NCBI RefSeq assembly: GCF_024639685.1
Contig: NZ_JAHEHX010000001.1
Coordinates: forward strand, 62,001-126,000
DNA length: 64,000 bases
Direction: 5' to 3'
DNA from: Polaribacter sp.
GTDB taxonomy: Bacteria; Bacteroidota; Bacteroidia; Flavobacteriales; Flavobacteriaceae
Shown in pieces: positions 52,025 to 62,452 of this stretch (positions are counted from its first letter, which is position 1; each line of letters starts with the position of its first letter). The notes under the pieces were generated by a model. The model ran no database searches. It was given only the letters and a program-made list of their open reading frames with translations, and was not told the DNA's origin. The position numbers and the translations under genes are program-made.

Positions 52025-54763
52025 CTAATATTTTAAGTCAACAGGAACTACAAAAGGTACGTTGATGTTAAAAACTTCTAAAATATACTTTTCTAATTGC
52101 ACTATAAATTCTTCTAACTTTTCTTGAGTTATATTCGTTTCTGGATTTCTATAGTTAGATGAGAAATTAATACTCAAAAAACCTTCATTTAGGTTTTTAA
52201 AAGAATAAATTCCACCTTTTAAATTTTTAGAAAAATCGAACTTTTTATTCTTTGTAAATAGATATGCATAAAGTAAAACCTGAATAGCTTTGTATTGCTC
52301 TTTAGTTCTTAATTCTTCAAAATCTAACACTTTTAATTCAGAACCTTTGACCATTCCAGATTTGTAATCTATAATACGTATTTCTCCATTTAATTGATCT
52401 ACTCTATCTACATCACCATGTAATTTAATTGGGAAATCTAAACTATCAATGCTAATTTCTGCAGCTAAATTCTCCTCAGTTGCAATAATTTTTAATTGAT
52501 TGTTTTTGTCTTTTAATAGCGTAATTTCTTTAGATAAAAAATTACTCACAAATCGATTTGCGACCTCAAAGATTAATCGATTTTTACCTGTAGAAATGTC
52601 TCCATTTTTGAATTCTATTTTAAAATATTTAACTACTAAATCTTCCGCTTTTGTTTGCATTGTAGCAACATCTTCTTCCTGTAAAAATTTACCAATAAAT
52701 GGTTTATACAATTCGTCTAATGTTTCATGAACTATAGTCCCTAAAGTATTGTAAGCTACAGTTTCTTCTACATCATCAAACTCTTTAATTCTTAAAATTT
52801 TCTGTTTGTAAAATGCAATAGGATTGTACAGGTAATTTGTTAATGAAGAAGGTGAAAAACCAGATTTTGCAATCTCTTTTAATCTTTTGAGAACTTCTTC
52901 ATTTTTAGCAACTTCTTTTAATTCTGAATTTTGAGCAACTACTTTTGGAGAAACTATTTTTTGAATAACATCTGTTCTCATCATTTCCAATTGCGTAACA
53001 AATCTACTTTTTTCCCCACTTCCAAAAACATCATGTTCTGTGTTATACAAAATATATACATTCTTGGCTCTTTGCATTAATCGAAAGAAATGATACGAAA
53101 AAATAGCATCTTTTTCTCTGTAAGTTGGTAAGCCAAATTCCACTTTCACATCAAAAGGAATAAACGAATTCTGCTGACTACTTGCAGGTAAAACACCTTC
53201 ATTTGCTGATGTTAGAATAACGTTCTCAAAATCTAGCACGCGTGTTTCTAACATACCCATTAACTGTAAACCTTTTAAAGGTTCACCTTGAAAAGACAAA
53301 CTTTCTGAATCTATAAGTTGTTTAAAAAATTGCGATAATGTTTTTAAATCTGTAAAATATTCAAATTCTGTTTGCAAGGTTTTTAATTGTGTAAAAGCAG
53401 TATAAAAACGAAATAAGTATTCTTTTTCTAAACTGTTTACATTTACCTTTAAAACATCTATTAGAGCCAATATTTGGTTGATGAAATCTGCTACAGAAAT
53501 AAATGGTTTAAATAAATTCTGTATAACACTTTGTATAAAATCTTCTTCATCTTTCAAAAGATACTCAATATCAGTTTCAGTTATAAAAGTTTGATTGTTC
53601 TTTGCTATTTGAGCAGTGAACTCATCTACAGCATTCAATAAACCATAAACTGACTGATGTTTTAAGAAGCGAATAACATCTTTATAATAAAAATGATTTG
53701 TGGTGGTTTTCTGCAGTTTTTCTTGAGAGGTATATAATTGAAAAATGGCAAATAATAAACTTGTTGTAGGCACATCTTTTAAAGGATAACCCATTGTAAT
53801 ATTAATTGCACTAATATTTTTTGGTAAAGAGTTTAAAGTGATTGGTAACAAAGTTTCATCTGCCAAAACCAAAGCTGTATTTGCGAAACTTGGCATTTTT
53901 TCTAGAACTTCACCAACATATTTTATTTGTGTCGTGTTTTTTGCTGCTCCAATTACTTTTATTTCTTTAGGTTGGGAAAAGTTTGTTCCTATTGTTTTTA
54001 ATGCATTTTTCTCAAAATATTTCCATTCAGTTTTATACTTTCTAATAAATTTTCCTGCTTGATGATTGTTTGTAAAAAAAGCCTCATCAATATCCCAATA
54101 AATTTCAGAATTACCCAACTCTAACACCTTTTGAAAAAGTTTTTCCTCTGCTTTATTTAGAGCGTTAAAGCCAATAAAAAAGAACTTTTTTGTGCTGTTC
54201 TTAGACAAGTAATTATCTATTTTAGATACAGCTTCTCTATACATTAATCCCTGATAACCAATATTGTTCTCAATTAAAAATGCATAAAAAGAATCATAAT
54301 AAATGTTTAACTTTTCTAAAAACGAATAATGATCTTTTATTAATTCTGTTTCTCTAAAAGTACCTTTAACAGACCATTTACGTAAACGCTCTATATCCCT
54401 TAAATAAATAAAGATGTCTTTTGTGTTGATTAAGTGCTGATCTAATTCATTAAAATCTTGCAAGACTGTTAATGCCCAAGAAGAAAATATATCAAATGCA
54501 TCTACATTTTTTTCTACACTTTTATAAATGCTGTAAAAATGAAATAACAATTGTATACTATCTGCTTTTTGAACTCCAGAAACTTGCTGTATAAATTGTT
54601 CTATATTTAATATTTCTGGCAAAAAACCTACAGAAATCTTGTTCTTAAACTCTTGTTTTACGAATACTTTAGCTCTTTGAGAAGGTAAAATAAAAACTAC
54701 ATCTTCAAATGATTGTGATGTTTTTAAAATATCATCTAAGGTTTCTGAAATAAAAGATTGCAT
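52025..54763 (-). CDS. PD-(D/E)XK nuclease family protein (AddB-like)
   Basis: A 912-residue protein probably working in recombination-repair DNA end processing. The N-terminal part is a helicase-like domain without a clear Walker A (VFILPSQRAKVFVKQEF, FFIGFNALNKAEEKLF, VLADETLLPITLNSLP). The C-terminal RecB-type nuclease (about 640-912) has SPSSLTNYLYNPIAFYKQKIL, LHGDVDRVDQLN and IRIIDYKSG, the catalytic D...DxK. The AddA-like helicase partner is not in the window. It is transcribed toward the MATE gene. Confidence 0.88.
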   Translation of the reverse strand: MQSFISETLDDILKTSQSFEDVVFILPSQRAKVFVKQEFKNKISVGFLPEILNIEQFIQQVSGVQKADSIQLLFHFYSIYKSVEKNVDAFDIFSSWALTVLQDFNELDQHLINTKDIFIYLRDIERLRKWSVKGTFRETELIKDHYSFLEKLNIYYDSFYAFLIENNIGYQGLMYREAVSKIDNYLSKNSTKKFFFIGFNALNKAEEKLFQKVLELGNSEIYWDIDEAFFTNNHQAGKFIRKYKTEWKYFEKNALKTIGTNFSQPKEIKVIGAAKNTTQIKYVGEVLEKMPSFANTALVLADETLLPITLNSLPKNISAINITMGYPLKDVPTTSLLFAIFQLYTSQEKLQKTTTNHFYYKDVIRFLKHQSVYGLLNAVDEFTAQIAKNNQTFITETDIEYLLKDEEDFIQSVIQNLFKPFISVADFINQILALIDVLKVNVNSLEKEYLFRFYTAFTQLKTLQTEFEYFTDLKTLSQFFKQLIDSESLSFQGEPLKGLQLMGMLETRVLDFENVILTSANEGVLPASSQQNSFIPFDVKVEFGLPTYREKDAIFSYHFFRLMQRAKNVYILYNTEHDVFGSGEKSRFVTQLEMMRTDVIQKIVSPKVVAQNSELKEVAKNEEVLKRLKEIAKSGFSPSSLTNYLYNPIAFYKQKILRIKEFDDVEETVAYNTLGTIVHETLDELYKPFIGKFLQEEDVATMQTKAEDLVVKYFKIEFKNGDISTGKNRLIFEVANRFVSNFLSKEITLLKDKNNQLKIIATEENLAAEISIDSLDFPIKLHGDVDRVDQLNGEIRIIDYKSGMVKGSELKVLDFEELRTKEQYKAIQVLLYAYLFTKNKKFDFSKNLKGGIYSFKNLNEGFLSINFSSNYRNPETNITQEKLEEFIVQLEKYILEVFNINVPFVVPVDLKY

Positions 54764-54832
54764 AGCATTTTTTTGGTTTTCTAAATTACAAAAACTTACA
54801 TTTATACTTCCGTAAACTTTAATTTTATTTTA

Positions 54833-55615
54833 ATGAAAAACAAATTACATGTAGTTGGAATTCAAGCAGATTTAGTTTGGGAAAATCCTTCAGAAAATTT
54901 AAAATATTTTGAAGATATAATTACAGATTTACCAACTACCACTGATTTAGTTGTATTACCTGAAATGTTTACGACTGGCTTTACAATGCAACCCAACAAT
55001 TTAGCTGAACCTATAACTGGATCAAGCATTACATGGATGAAAAAGTTGGCACAAAAATTTGATTTTGCCATTACTGGAAGCCTTGTTATAGAAGAGAACA
55101 ATAAATTTTTTAATAGATTAATTTTTGTGCATCCTTCAGGAAAAATTGATACTTATGATAAGAGGCATTCTTTTACTTTGGCTGGTGAGCATAAAGTATA
55201 TACCTCAGGAAAAGAACTACTTACTATCGATTATAAAGGCTGGAAAATTAGACCTCTAATTTGTTATGATTTACGATTTCCTGTATGGGCAAGAAATACC
55301 AAAAATTACGATCTTTTGATATATATGGCTAATTGGCCAATTACAAGAATTAAAGCTTGGGATACGCTTTTAAAAGCACGTGCAATAGAAAATATGAGTT
55401 ACACAATTGGTGTAAATAGAACTGGTTTTGACGCTAACAACTACCAATATTCAGGAAACTCTATAATTGTAGATTTTTTAGGTGACGAACTGTCTTCTTT
55501 AGAAGAAAACGGAGTTGGTACAATATCAGCTGTTTTAAAGAAGAAAAATCAAAATAAAGTTAGAGAGAAACTTGGTTTCTTAAATGATAAAGATGCTTTT
55601 AGTATTGATTTTTAA
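54833..55615 (+). CDS. Nitrilase-superfamily amidohydrolase (omega-amidase/YafV-like)
   Basis: A 260-residue carbon-nitrogen hydrolase. The catalytic triad is visible as Glu in VVLPEMFTTGF, Lys in DTYDKRHSF and Cys in PLICYDLRFPVW. MANWPITRIKAWDTLLKARAIEN also fits the YafV/Nit2 type, which clears alpha-ketoglutaramate. It is divergent from the AddB-like gene (69-base gap). Confidence 0.93.
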   Translation: MKNKLHVVGIQADLVWENPSENLKYFEDIITDLPTTTDLVVLPEMFTTGFTMQPNNLAEPITGSSITWMKKLAQKFDFAITGSLVIEENNKFFNRLIFVHPSGKIDTYDKRHSFTLAGEHKVYTSGKELLTIDYKGWKIRPLICYDLRFPVWARNTKNYDLLIYMANWPITRIKAWDTLLKARAIENMSYTIGVNRTGFDANNYQYSGNSIIVDFLGDELSSLEENGVGTISAVLKKKNQNKVREKLGFLNDKDAFSIDF

Positions 55616-55644
55616 AATTAGAATACGCTAAATTTCACTATAAG

Positions 55645-55685
55645 AAAAGATCCTTCAGGTTTTAAAAACTTGAAGAATCTCTAAA
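55645..55685 (-). terminator. Terminator of the lipid operon
   Basis: On the minus strand AGATTCTTCAAGTTTT pairs with AAAACCTGAAGGATCT using two wobble pairs, followed by TTTTC. It lies about 30 bases after the desaturase stop codon. Confidence 0.6.
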
Positions 55686-55713
55686 TTATCTTAGCAATTA
55701 GAAAACTCAAATG

Positions 55714-56697
55714 CTAACTTGGTTGTAACATCCATTTGAATTTAAACTCAGTATCTGGCACTTTAATGCGTTCGGTTATTCTGTACATTCTATCTGGCAA
55801 GTTCATTAAAAAATCTCTTGCCTTTTCTGCTTCTGGAGTTAAGTTTGTAATCTTATCAATCTCCCACATTGTATTTAATTTCTTTAAAATATCTACATAA
55901 TCGAAACCTGTGTAAACTCCTATTCTTTGAGCTACTGTAGAAAAATCATCAAATAAACTGCCTTTTTCTCCAAAAGATGCTCTTAAATGCATAGCTGGCA
56001 TTACAATTTTATGCTTCATCATATGTTGAAAGGCAAGCATCATCTCTGAAGCATCTATCTTAAAGATTTGTTTTACAAAATGAGCATATGCTTGGTGATG
56101 TCTCATTTCGTCTCCAGCAATAATTTTAGACATTTTAGCTAAAGCTTTATGCCCTTTTTTACGTGCTATTTTTGCTACATTATTATGAGAGACATACGTT
56201 GCTAATTCCTGAAAGGTAGTATAAATAAAGTTTTTATAAGGGTCTGTAGAAGTTCCAATATCAAAACCATCTGCGATTAAATGTTGGGTAGAGATTTCTA
56301 CTTCTCGCATGTTAACTCTTCCTGATAGGTATAAATACTTATTTAAAACATCACCATGTCTGTTTTCTTCGGCGGTCCAAGTTCTCACCCATTTAGCCCA
56401 TCCATTATCTGGATCTTGAGTTACACCATCTAAATCTAACAACCAAGATTCGTAGGTTGGCAAAGCTTCTTCTGTTATTGTGTCCCCTACCAATACTACC
56501 CAAAAATCATCATGCAATTCTTTAGAGATTTCTCTAATTTCTTCTATTTCACTAATAAAAGAACTTTCTTGTGAATTAGGTAAAAAATCTATTGGTTGCC
56601 AAATTTTTTCAGCAGGTATTAAATAAGTATCCATGAAACTCTGCATCTTTTTTTCTAAAGTTTGCATTACTTCTATTCTTATGTTTTTTATAGACAT
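55714..56697 (-). CDS. Acyl-ACP desaturase
   Basis: A soluble di-iron enzyme of 327 residues that introduces a double bond into acyl-carrier-protein-bound fatty acids. Iron ligands are in ENRHGDVLNKYLYLSGRV and GDEMRHHQAYAHFV (the paired E-x2-H motifs), plus the upstream Glu residues in WLLDLD/WVRTWTAEE. It is the last gene of the operon 57856-55714 and follows plsC by 4 bases. Unsaturation fits membrane adaptation in the cold. Confidence 0.93.
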   Translation of the reverse strand: MSIKNIRIEVMQTLEKKMQSFMDTYLIPAEKIWQPIDFLPNSQESSFISEIEEIREISKELHDDFWVVLVGDTITEEALPTYESWLLDLDGVTQDPDNGWAKWVRTWTAEENRHGDVLNKYLYLSGRVNMREVEISTQHLIADGFDIGTSTDPYKNFIYTTFQELATYVSHNNVAKIARKKGHKALAKMSKIIAGDEMRHHQAYAHFVKQIFKIDASEMMLAFQHMMKHKIVMPAMHLRASFGEKGSLFDDFSTVAQRIGVYTGFDYVDILKKLNTMWEIDKITNLTPEAEKARDFLMNLPDRMYRITERIKVPDTEFKFKWMLQPS

Positions 56698-56701
56698 TTT
56701 T

Positions 56702-57430
56702 TTATTTTATATGTTCTTTAATTACTGATTCTGTTTTTTCTAAAAGCTCATCAAAAGGCAAAGAATCAATTTTAATTGGCTGGTGGGTCGTAATTGTAAT
56801 TGGATTTCCAACTCCTAATGGGAATTTGCCGTATTTAAATACTTTCCAAGAATTGTTAATGGTTAAAGGAACTACATAACCCTCTTTATTGTATTTGGTA
56901 ATTACTTTTAATCCGTTAGAAGCAAATTTTTTAGGTGCTCCTGTTTTACTTCTAGTTCCTTCAGGGAAAATTATAGCTCCCCATTTATTTTTATTGATAC
57001 GTTTTGCAAAATCTACCAAAGCTCCTATAGCTTGTTTTGGGTCTTTTCTATTGATTAAAGCAGCACCTCCATTTCTTAAGTTAAAGGAAACACTAGGTAT
57101 GCCTTTGCCTAATTCATACTTTGCTACGAATTTTGGTTTAAACTCTCTAAAATACCATCCTATAGGTGGAATATCGAAAGTACTTTGATGGTTGGCTACG
57201 AATATTAACGAAGTGTTTTTAGGTAATTCATGTTCGTTCTGTAAGAACATTGGTACTCCTAAAATTAACAATGATTTTACCAAAAAAAAGTTAAGTGCAG
57301 CTACTACAGCTTCATGTACTTTTCTTCCAAAAACGTTAAGTGCAATCCATTGTAATGGATGAAATATAAACAATAGTAGAATAAAGGTAAGTGCAAATAT
57401 TGGTGAAAGTATATAACTAAGTATCTTCAT
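56702..57430 (-). CDS. plsC: 1-acyl-sn-glycerol-3-phosphate acyltransferase (PlsC family)
   Basis: It makes phosphatidic acid or related acylated lipids at the inner membrane. The 242 residues have N-terminal membrane helices, then the acyltransferase motif NHQSTFD (HX4D), the substrate-binding FPEGTRSK, and VPLTINNSWKVF. It sits 3 bases from the upstream 4-TM protein gene and 4 bases from the desaturase, a coherent lipid operon. Confidence 0.93.
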   Translation of the reverse strand: MKILSYILSPIFALTFILLLFIFHPLQWIALNVFGRKVHEAVVAALNFFLVKSLLILGVPMFLQNEHELPKNTSLIFVANHQSTFDIPPIGWYFREFKPKFVAKYELGKGIPSVSFNLRNGGAALINRKDPKQAIGALVDFAKRINKNKWGAIIFPEGTRSKTGAPKKFASNGLKVITKYNKEGYVVPLTINNSWKVFKYGKFPLGVGNPITITTHQPIKIDSLPFDELLEKTESVIKEHIK

Positions 57431-57433
57431 TAA

Positions 57434-57856
57434 TTAAAACCAGTTGCTCCAAGGTATTCTTGAAAGTATAACTAATAAACCTAAACCATAGAAAATGGCA
57501 AATGTTTTAAATTTTGCTTCACTAGAAGTTTTCTTTTTATGTTTAGACCAACCTATGGTAATTAAGATAATTGCAATAATCATCATACTTGGGTGTTCTA
57601 CTGCTAGCAATCTTAATTCTTTTGTTTTCATAACAGCGCTAGCGTCATTGGTTAACGCTTCAAACCAAGGAGACATAAAATACCAAGCCAAACCAATTAG
57701 TAACTGAATATGAGTTAGAATAAGTGTGAATAATCCAATTCTTAAATCTTTATCTGTAAATTGTTTTTTTTGTGTTAAACCAATAATTGCATTTACAACT
57801 GCGAATACTAATATGGCTAATACTAAATAGGCCCAATAAGAATGTACTTCTTTCAT
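57434..57856 (-). CDS. Four-helix membrane protein, possible haem-binding
   Basis: A 140-residue protein with four membrane helices (about 6-28, 40-63, 85-107, 117-135). Histidines sit within or next to helices: HSYWAYLVL, LILTHIQLLIGLAWYF, LAVEHPSMMIIAIIL and GWSKHKKK. This pattern would suit a b-type haem, but that is only a guess; the family is uncharacterised. It is the first gene of the operon with plsC and desaturase. Confidence 0.75.
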   Translation of the reverse strand: MKEVHSYWAYLVLAILVFAVVNAIIGLTQKKQFTDKDLRIGLFTLILTHIQLLIGLAWYFMSPWFEALTNDASAVMKTKELRLLAVEHPSMMIIAIILITIGWSKHKKKTSSEAKFKTFAIFYGLGLLVILSRIPWSNWF

Positions 57857-57899
57857 AATATATAATGATATTTAATAATGTAAAGTTACAATTTTAAGT

Positions 57900-57934
57900 A
57901 TAAAAAAACCACCTCAGTTGAGGTGGTTTTTAAT
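57900..57934. terminator. Intrinsic terminator downstream of TonB receptor
   Basis: AAAAACCACCTCA and TGAGGTGGTTTTT pair perfectly around a short GT loop, flanked by A and T runs. It lies just after the stop codon of the receptor gene transcribed from the right. Confidence 0.88.
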
Positions 57935-57947
57935 TTGATAAAATAAA

Positions 57948-60671
57948 TTAAAATCTGTATTTCAATGATGCGTTCCAAGTTCTTCCGAACCCAAACCATA
58001 CTGAGTTTCTTACATCAACACCATTCCAAGTAGTAGAGCCTGCAGTAGTGTGAATGTTAGAATTTGATTCTGCAATGTAAGTTGTATCTAATAAGTTGTT
58101 TATGTTTCCTCTGAAACTTAAACGCTTACCTAATTGTACAGTTACACCACCATCCAATAAACCATACGAAGGAAGTTTTAAAGCTCCGTCATTGTCTGGT
58201 TGAGTGAATTGTGAATCTGTAATTGAATAATCTGCATATAATCCATCTACGAATCTATATCCTAAATCGAAATTAAATTTACCGATTGTGTAATCAACTT
58301 CTACATAAGAAGTGAATTGTGCAGCATCACCAACTTTAGAATCTTTGGTATATAAAGTACCAGTTCCGATTGATTGTTGGTTATCATCAAATAATTCTGC
58401 TGAGAAATCTTTTGTATATCTCCAATCACCGATTGATAACATTCCTTTGAAAGTTAAGTTGTTCGATGCTCTGAATGTAGATTCTAATTCAAACCCCTTG
58501 TGTAAAACATCTACGTTTCTAAATTGAGCAGTTCCATCAAGACCTTGTTGGTTTGATAAAGAACGAGTTACGAAACGATTTCCCCATGATGTAGAATATA
58601 CGTTTACATTTACATCAAGTTTAGAAGAAGTATATCCGTATCCTAATTCAACTGAACGAATTTCTTCGTTTTGTAAATCTGGATTAATTTCGTTACCAAA
58701 GTTTGGAAATACTGCACCAAATTGTGGTTGTCTTGAAATTAAACCTGCATTAAAGAATACATTTGATTTTTCATTTAAATTGTAGTTTGCACCACCTTTA
58801 AGATATCCACCACCTTGATTCTGTGTATCAGAGATTGGATTTTGTGGTTGGTCAAATAAATCTTCTCTTTGGAATGATTGGTTAGATAATCCACCTTGTA
58901 ATACTGCGGTTAACTTACCTTCATTGTTATATTCAACCAATCCATTTACACCTTGCCATCCAACGTTACCAATATTGAAGTAATCAATCTTAGCTCCGTT
59001 CTTTAATCCAGTTGAATTAAATGGAGATGCTTCAACAAGTGTATTAATGATTTGTCCATTATTATTTCTGTTACCTGTTGAGAAGTAACCATCAAGACCC
59101 ATTAGGTTGTTTAGAACACGATAATGATAACCTGTGTAAGAACGTAAATCTACACCAATAGAGTATTTCAATTTACCACTATTGATTTCTAAATTAGAAA
59201 TTCCACCAACCCAGTCATGAGAGTTCATAGATGCTCTTCTTACAAGGACTTCTCTACTTACTCCGTCTTCTCTAAAGCCATTAGAACCGATTAATTGTCC
59301 TGCAAAGCCACCAATATCACCACTATAAGGTAGTGCTACTGATTGATTGTGTGCTACAATTGCATCATAGTTAATTGTTCCATCTGGATTTCTTGAACCT
59401 CTACCGTTTTCCAAATAGTGTTCAGTTAAATCTTTTCTGAATGGTAAAATATCAGATGTTGAATTTCTAAAGTTGTTACCACGAGGACCAGTTCCTCCAC
59501 CACGACCAGCTGAACCATATAATGATGTTGCTAATTTAACATTATCTGAGATTTGGTAATCCCAATTCAATGTTGCTAGTGGTTTGTTATAGAAGTTTCT
59601 TCTCATGTTGAATTCTTCTCCATTTAGAGTTCCTCCATTTGAGTTCCATCTTCTATCAATTCCTTCTTCACCGAAGTTTTGGTAATCTCTAATAGATACC
59701 CAAACATCTCTTTGGTGGTGCCATTGTCCAGCCCCTAAGAAAGAAAAGTTTAAATCATGTTTAGAACCCTCTGGTGCGTAACCAACTGCGAAGAAGTAAT
59801 TCCACCCTTCACCACTTGTGTTGTTGATATAACCATCTCCTTGCCATTTAGATAACAAGATTGAAGATGCCCAACCTTTGTCATTCTTACCCGTATTGTA
59901 AACAAATGATGTTTTCATATAACCATCGTTACCACTCATTTGAGTTAAAGAACCACCCTTTGTTTTTTGAGCAGCCTTGGTAAAAATAGAAATAGTTCCC
60001 CCAACCGAAGGAACTGCTAATTTAGAAGCACCTAATCCTCTTTGAATCTGAATACCAGATGTTACATCAGTCAATCCTTGCCAGTTAGACCAATACAATC
60101 TACCATTCTCCATATCATTTACGGGTTGTCCGTTGATAAGGAATGAAGTGTTGGTTTGGTCAAAACCTCTTAATGAGATTCTTGAATCACCATAACCACC
60201 ACCTTGTTTAGTAGCGTACACACCAGGTGTTTTGTTCATAATTTCAGGAAACTCTTGGTTACCCACTTTTAATGAAATTTCTCTGGCTGAAATATTTGAT
60301 ACAGCTATTGGAGTTTCTCTCACTTTTGCAATATCAATTACACCAGAAGTAATTACAATTTCATCTAAAACATTACCTTCTTCTAATTGAATAGAACCAA
60401 GATTTGTTTTTGAAGAAGAAAAAGCAACTTCTTTTGTCTTAAATCCTAAAAAAGAGATTACAAGAACACCAGAATCTGATTTTGTTGAAATAGTAAATTT
60501 ACCATCAAAATCTGATTCTACTCCGTTTCTAGTCCCTTTTTCAAGAATACTTGCACTAGGCATTGGTTGGTTTGCATTGTCTACAACCGTACCCGTAATT
60601 TTAGTTTGTCCTAAAATTGTAGCAGAAATAAAGAATAAAGCTATGAATAATAAGTTTTTAAAATTTTTCAT
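57948..60671 (-). CDS. TonB-dependent receptor, ligand unknown
   Basis: A 907-residue outer-membrane transporter. It has a signal peptide (ISATILGQ), a carboxypeptidase-regulatory domain at about 22-105 (GTVVDNANQPMPSASILEKG, SDFDGKFTIS), LDEIVITSG (TonB-box-like) and a plug (ISLRGFDQTNTSFLINGQPVND). The barrel ends WNASLKYRF. No SusD partner, lipoprotein or riboswitch is next to it, so the ligand cannot be assigned. The 210 bases upstream are AT-rich and hold no other gene. Confidence 0.93.
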   Translation of the reverse strand: MKNFKNLLFIALFFISATILGQTKITGTVVDNANQPMPSASILEKGTRNGVESDFDGKFTISTKSDSGVLVISFLGFKTKEVAFSSSKTNLGSIQLEEGNVLDEIVITSGVIDIAKVRETPIAVSNISAREISLKVGNQEFPEIMNKTPGVYATKQGGGYGDSRISLRGFDQTNTSFLINGQPVNDMENGRLYWSNWQGLTDVTSGIQIQRGLGASKLAVPSVGGTISIFTKAAQKTKGGSLTQMSGNDGYMKTSFVYNTGKNDKGWASSILLSKWQGDGYINNTSGEGWNYFFAVGYAPEGSKHDLNFSFLGAGQWHHQRDVWVSIRDYQNFGEEGIDRRWNSNGGTLNGEEFNMRRNFYNKPLATLNWDYQISDNVKLATSLYGSAGRGGGTGPRGNNFRNSTSDILPFRKDLTEHYLENGRGSRNPDGTINYDAIVAHNQSVALPYSGDIGGFAGQLIGSNGFREDGVSREVLVRRASMNSHDWVGGISNLEINSGKLKYSIGVDLRSYTGYHYRVLNNLMGLDGYFSTGNRNNNGQIINTLVEASPFNSTGLKNGAKIDYFNIGNVGWQGVNGLVEYNNEGKLTAVLQGGLSNQSFQREDLFDQPQNPISDTQNQGGGYLKGGANYNLNEKSNVFFNAGLISRQPQFGAVFPNFGNEINPDLQNEEIRSVELGYGYTSSKLDVNVNVYSTSWGNRFVTRSLSNQQGLDGTAQFRNVDVLHKGFELESTFRASNNLTFKGMLSIGDWRYTKDFSAELFDDNQQSIGTGTLYTKDSKVGDAAQFTSYVEVDYTIGKFNFDLGYRFVDGLYADYSITDSQFTQPDNDGALKLPSYGLLDGGVTVQLGKRLSFRGNINNLLDTTYIAESNSNIHTTAGSTTWNGVDVRNSVWFGFGRTWNASLKYRF

Positions 60672-60881
60672 TGTTTAGTTTTAGATTATTAAATGTTATA
60701 CAAAATTGCTTAAATTTTATCACCCATTTGTTAATTTAATGTTAAGGTTTAACAAATCTTTAAGAAGTTTATCAACCTTAAATGAGGTTAAGTATATTTA
60801 AAACAGTTAATTACAAATTAAAAACGAATGAACTACAAAAAAAGTGTTAATTAAAATTTAAAAGAATAATAATAAATTTAA

Positions 60882-62450
60882 CTATTGTTTTTTCAATAGT
60901 TTTTTTGCTAACTCTTTTCCTAACTCTACTCCAAATTGATCGTAACTATAAATATTCCAAATAATACCTTGTGTAAATATCTTGTGCTCATAAAATGCTA
61001 CTAATTTACCCAAAGATTTTGGTGTAAGTTTATCAAATAGAATAGCGTTACTTGGTCTATTCCCTTCAAATACTTTGAAAGGTAAAAGTGTATTGATTTT
61101 GTCTGCATTACCAGAAACCTGTAATTCTAAATGTACATCTTCTTTAGTTTTACCAAATGCTAAAGCATCTATTTGTCCATAATAATTAGCCATTAACTTT
61201 TTGTGATGATCTGTTAACCCATATAACGACTCTTTATACCCAATAAAATCTGCAGGAATCAATTTTGTCCCTTGATGCACTAACTGCATGAATGCATGCT
61301 GCATATTTGTACCTGTACTACCCCAAACAATTGTACCTGTTTGGTAGTCTATCTTATCTCCATTTCTATCTACACCTTTACCATTACTTTCCATAATAGC
61401 TTGTTGTAAATAATCTGGTAATTTTTTTAAATATTGTGAATATGGTAAAACGGCTTCAGTTTCTGCTCCATAAAAATTATTATACCAAACACTCAATAGC
61501 GCTAAAATAACAGGAATGTTTGTTTCGAAACTTTCATTTCTAAAGTGAATATCCATTTCTTCTGCACCATCTAATAAAGCTTTGTAGTTTTCAAAACCAA
61601 CAGACAAACTAATAGATAAACCAACAGCAGACCATAGTGAAAAACGACCACCTACCCAGTTCCACATTGTAAACACATTTGCTTTATCTATCCCAAAATT
61701 ATCTACAGCTACTAAATTAGTAGATACTGCAACGAAGTGTTTTGGAATATCGAATATTGTTGCTGATTTTAAAAACCAATTTTTTAAAGTTTCTGCATTA
61801 GTAATGGTTTCTTGTGTAGTAAACGTTTTTGACACGATAACAAACAAAGTAGTTTCAGGGTCTAAACGTTTCATTATTTCAGAAACATGATCACCATCTA
61901 CATTTGAAACAAAGTGCGTATTTAAATGATTTTTATAATATTGTAAAGATTCTACAATCATATCTGGCCCAAGATCTGAACCTCCAATACCAATATTTAC
62001 AATATCTGTAATAGATTTACCTGTATACCCTTTCCACTTACCAGAAATTACTTTATTGCTAAAACTTCTAATTTTTCGCAACGCAGTTTGTATTTGTGGT
62101 TTAATATTTTTTCCCTCTACTAAAACAGGATCTTCTGAGTTGCTTCTTAAAGCAGTATGTAAAACAGCCCTATTTTCGGTTACATTAATAACCTCTCCAT
62201 TAAACTGACTTTCTATAGCTTCTTGCAAACCTATCTCTTTTGCTAAATCTACTAGTAACTTTATAGTTTCTGATGTAATTCTATTTTTAGAAAAATCTAC
62301 TGATAAATCATTTAAAGTAAGAGAGAAATCTTTTTGCCTGTCATCATGTTTATACAAATCTTGAATTTTAATGTCTTTAATTTCATTAAAATGATCTGTT
62401 AATTGTTGCCAAGCGATTGTTTGTGTTGGGTTGTTATTTGGTAAAGCCAT
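60882..62450 (-). CDS. pgi: Glucose-6-phosphate isomerase
   Basis: It interconverts glucose 6-phosphate and fructose 6-phosphate in glycolysis and gluconeogenesis. The 522 residues have the PGI signatures [36 protein letters not shown], and [13 protein letters not shown]. The C-terminal part has [13 protein letters not shown]. It lies 2 bases after the M23 peptidase gene on the same strand. Confidence 0.97.
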   Translation of the reverse strand: MALPNNNPTQTIAWQQLTDHFNEIKDIKIQDLYKHDDRQKDFSLTLNDLSVDFSKNRITSETIKLLVDLAKEIGLQEAIESQFNGEVINVTENRAVLHTALRSNSEDPVLVEGKNIKPQIQTALRKIRSFSNKVISGKWKGYTGKSITDIVNIGIGGSDLGPDMIVESLQYYKNHLNTHFVSNVDGDHVSEIMKRLDPETTLFVIVSKTFTTQETITNAETLKNWFLKSATIFDIPKHFVAVSTNLVAVDNFGIDKANVFTMWNWVGGRFSLWSAVGLSISLSVGFENYKALLDGAEEMDIHFRNESFETNIPVILALLSVWYNNFYGAETEAVLPYSQYLKKLPDYLQQAIMESNGKGVDRNGDKIDYQTGTIVWGSTGTNMQHAFMQLVHQGTKLIPADFIGYKESLYGLTDHHKKLMANYYGQIDALAFGKTKEDVHLELQVSGNADKINTLLPFKVFEGNRPSNAILFDKLTPKSLGKLVAFYEHKIFTQGIIWNIYSYDQFGVELGKELAKKLLKKQ

Positions 62451-62452
62451 GG

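Noticed and set aside
57948..60671. Possible horizontal origin of the third TonB receptor
   Set aside because: Its codons looked slightly different by eye, but high expression explains that as well and I could not compute usage.
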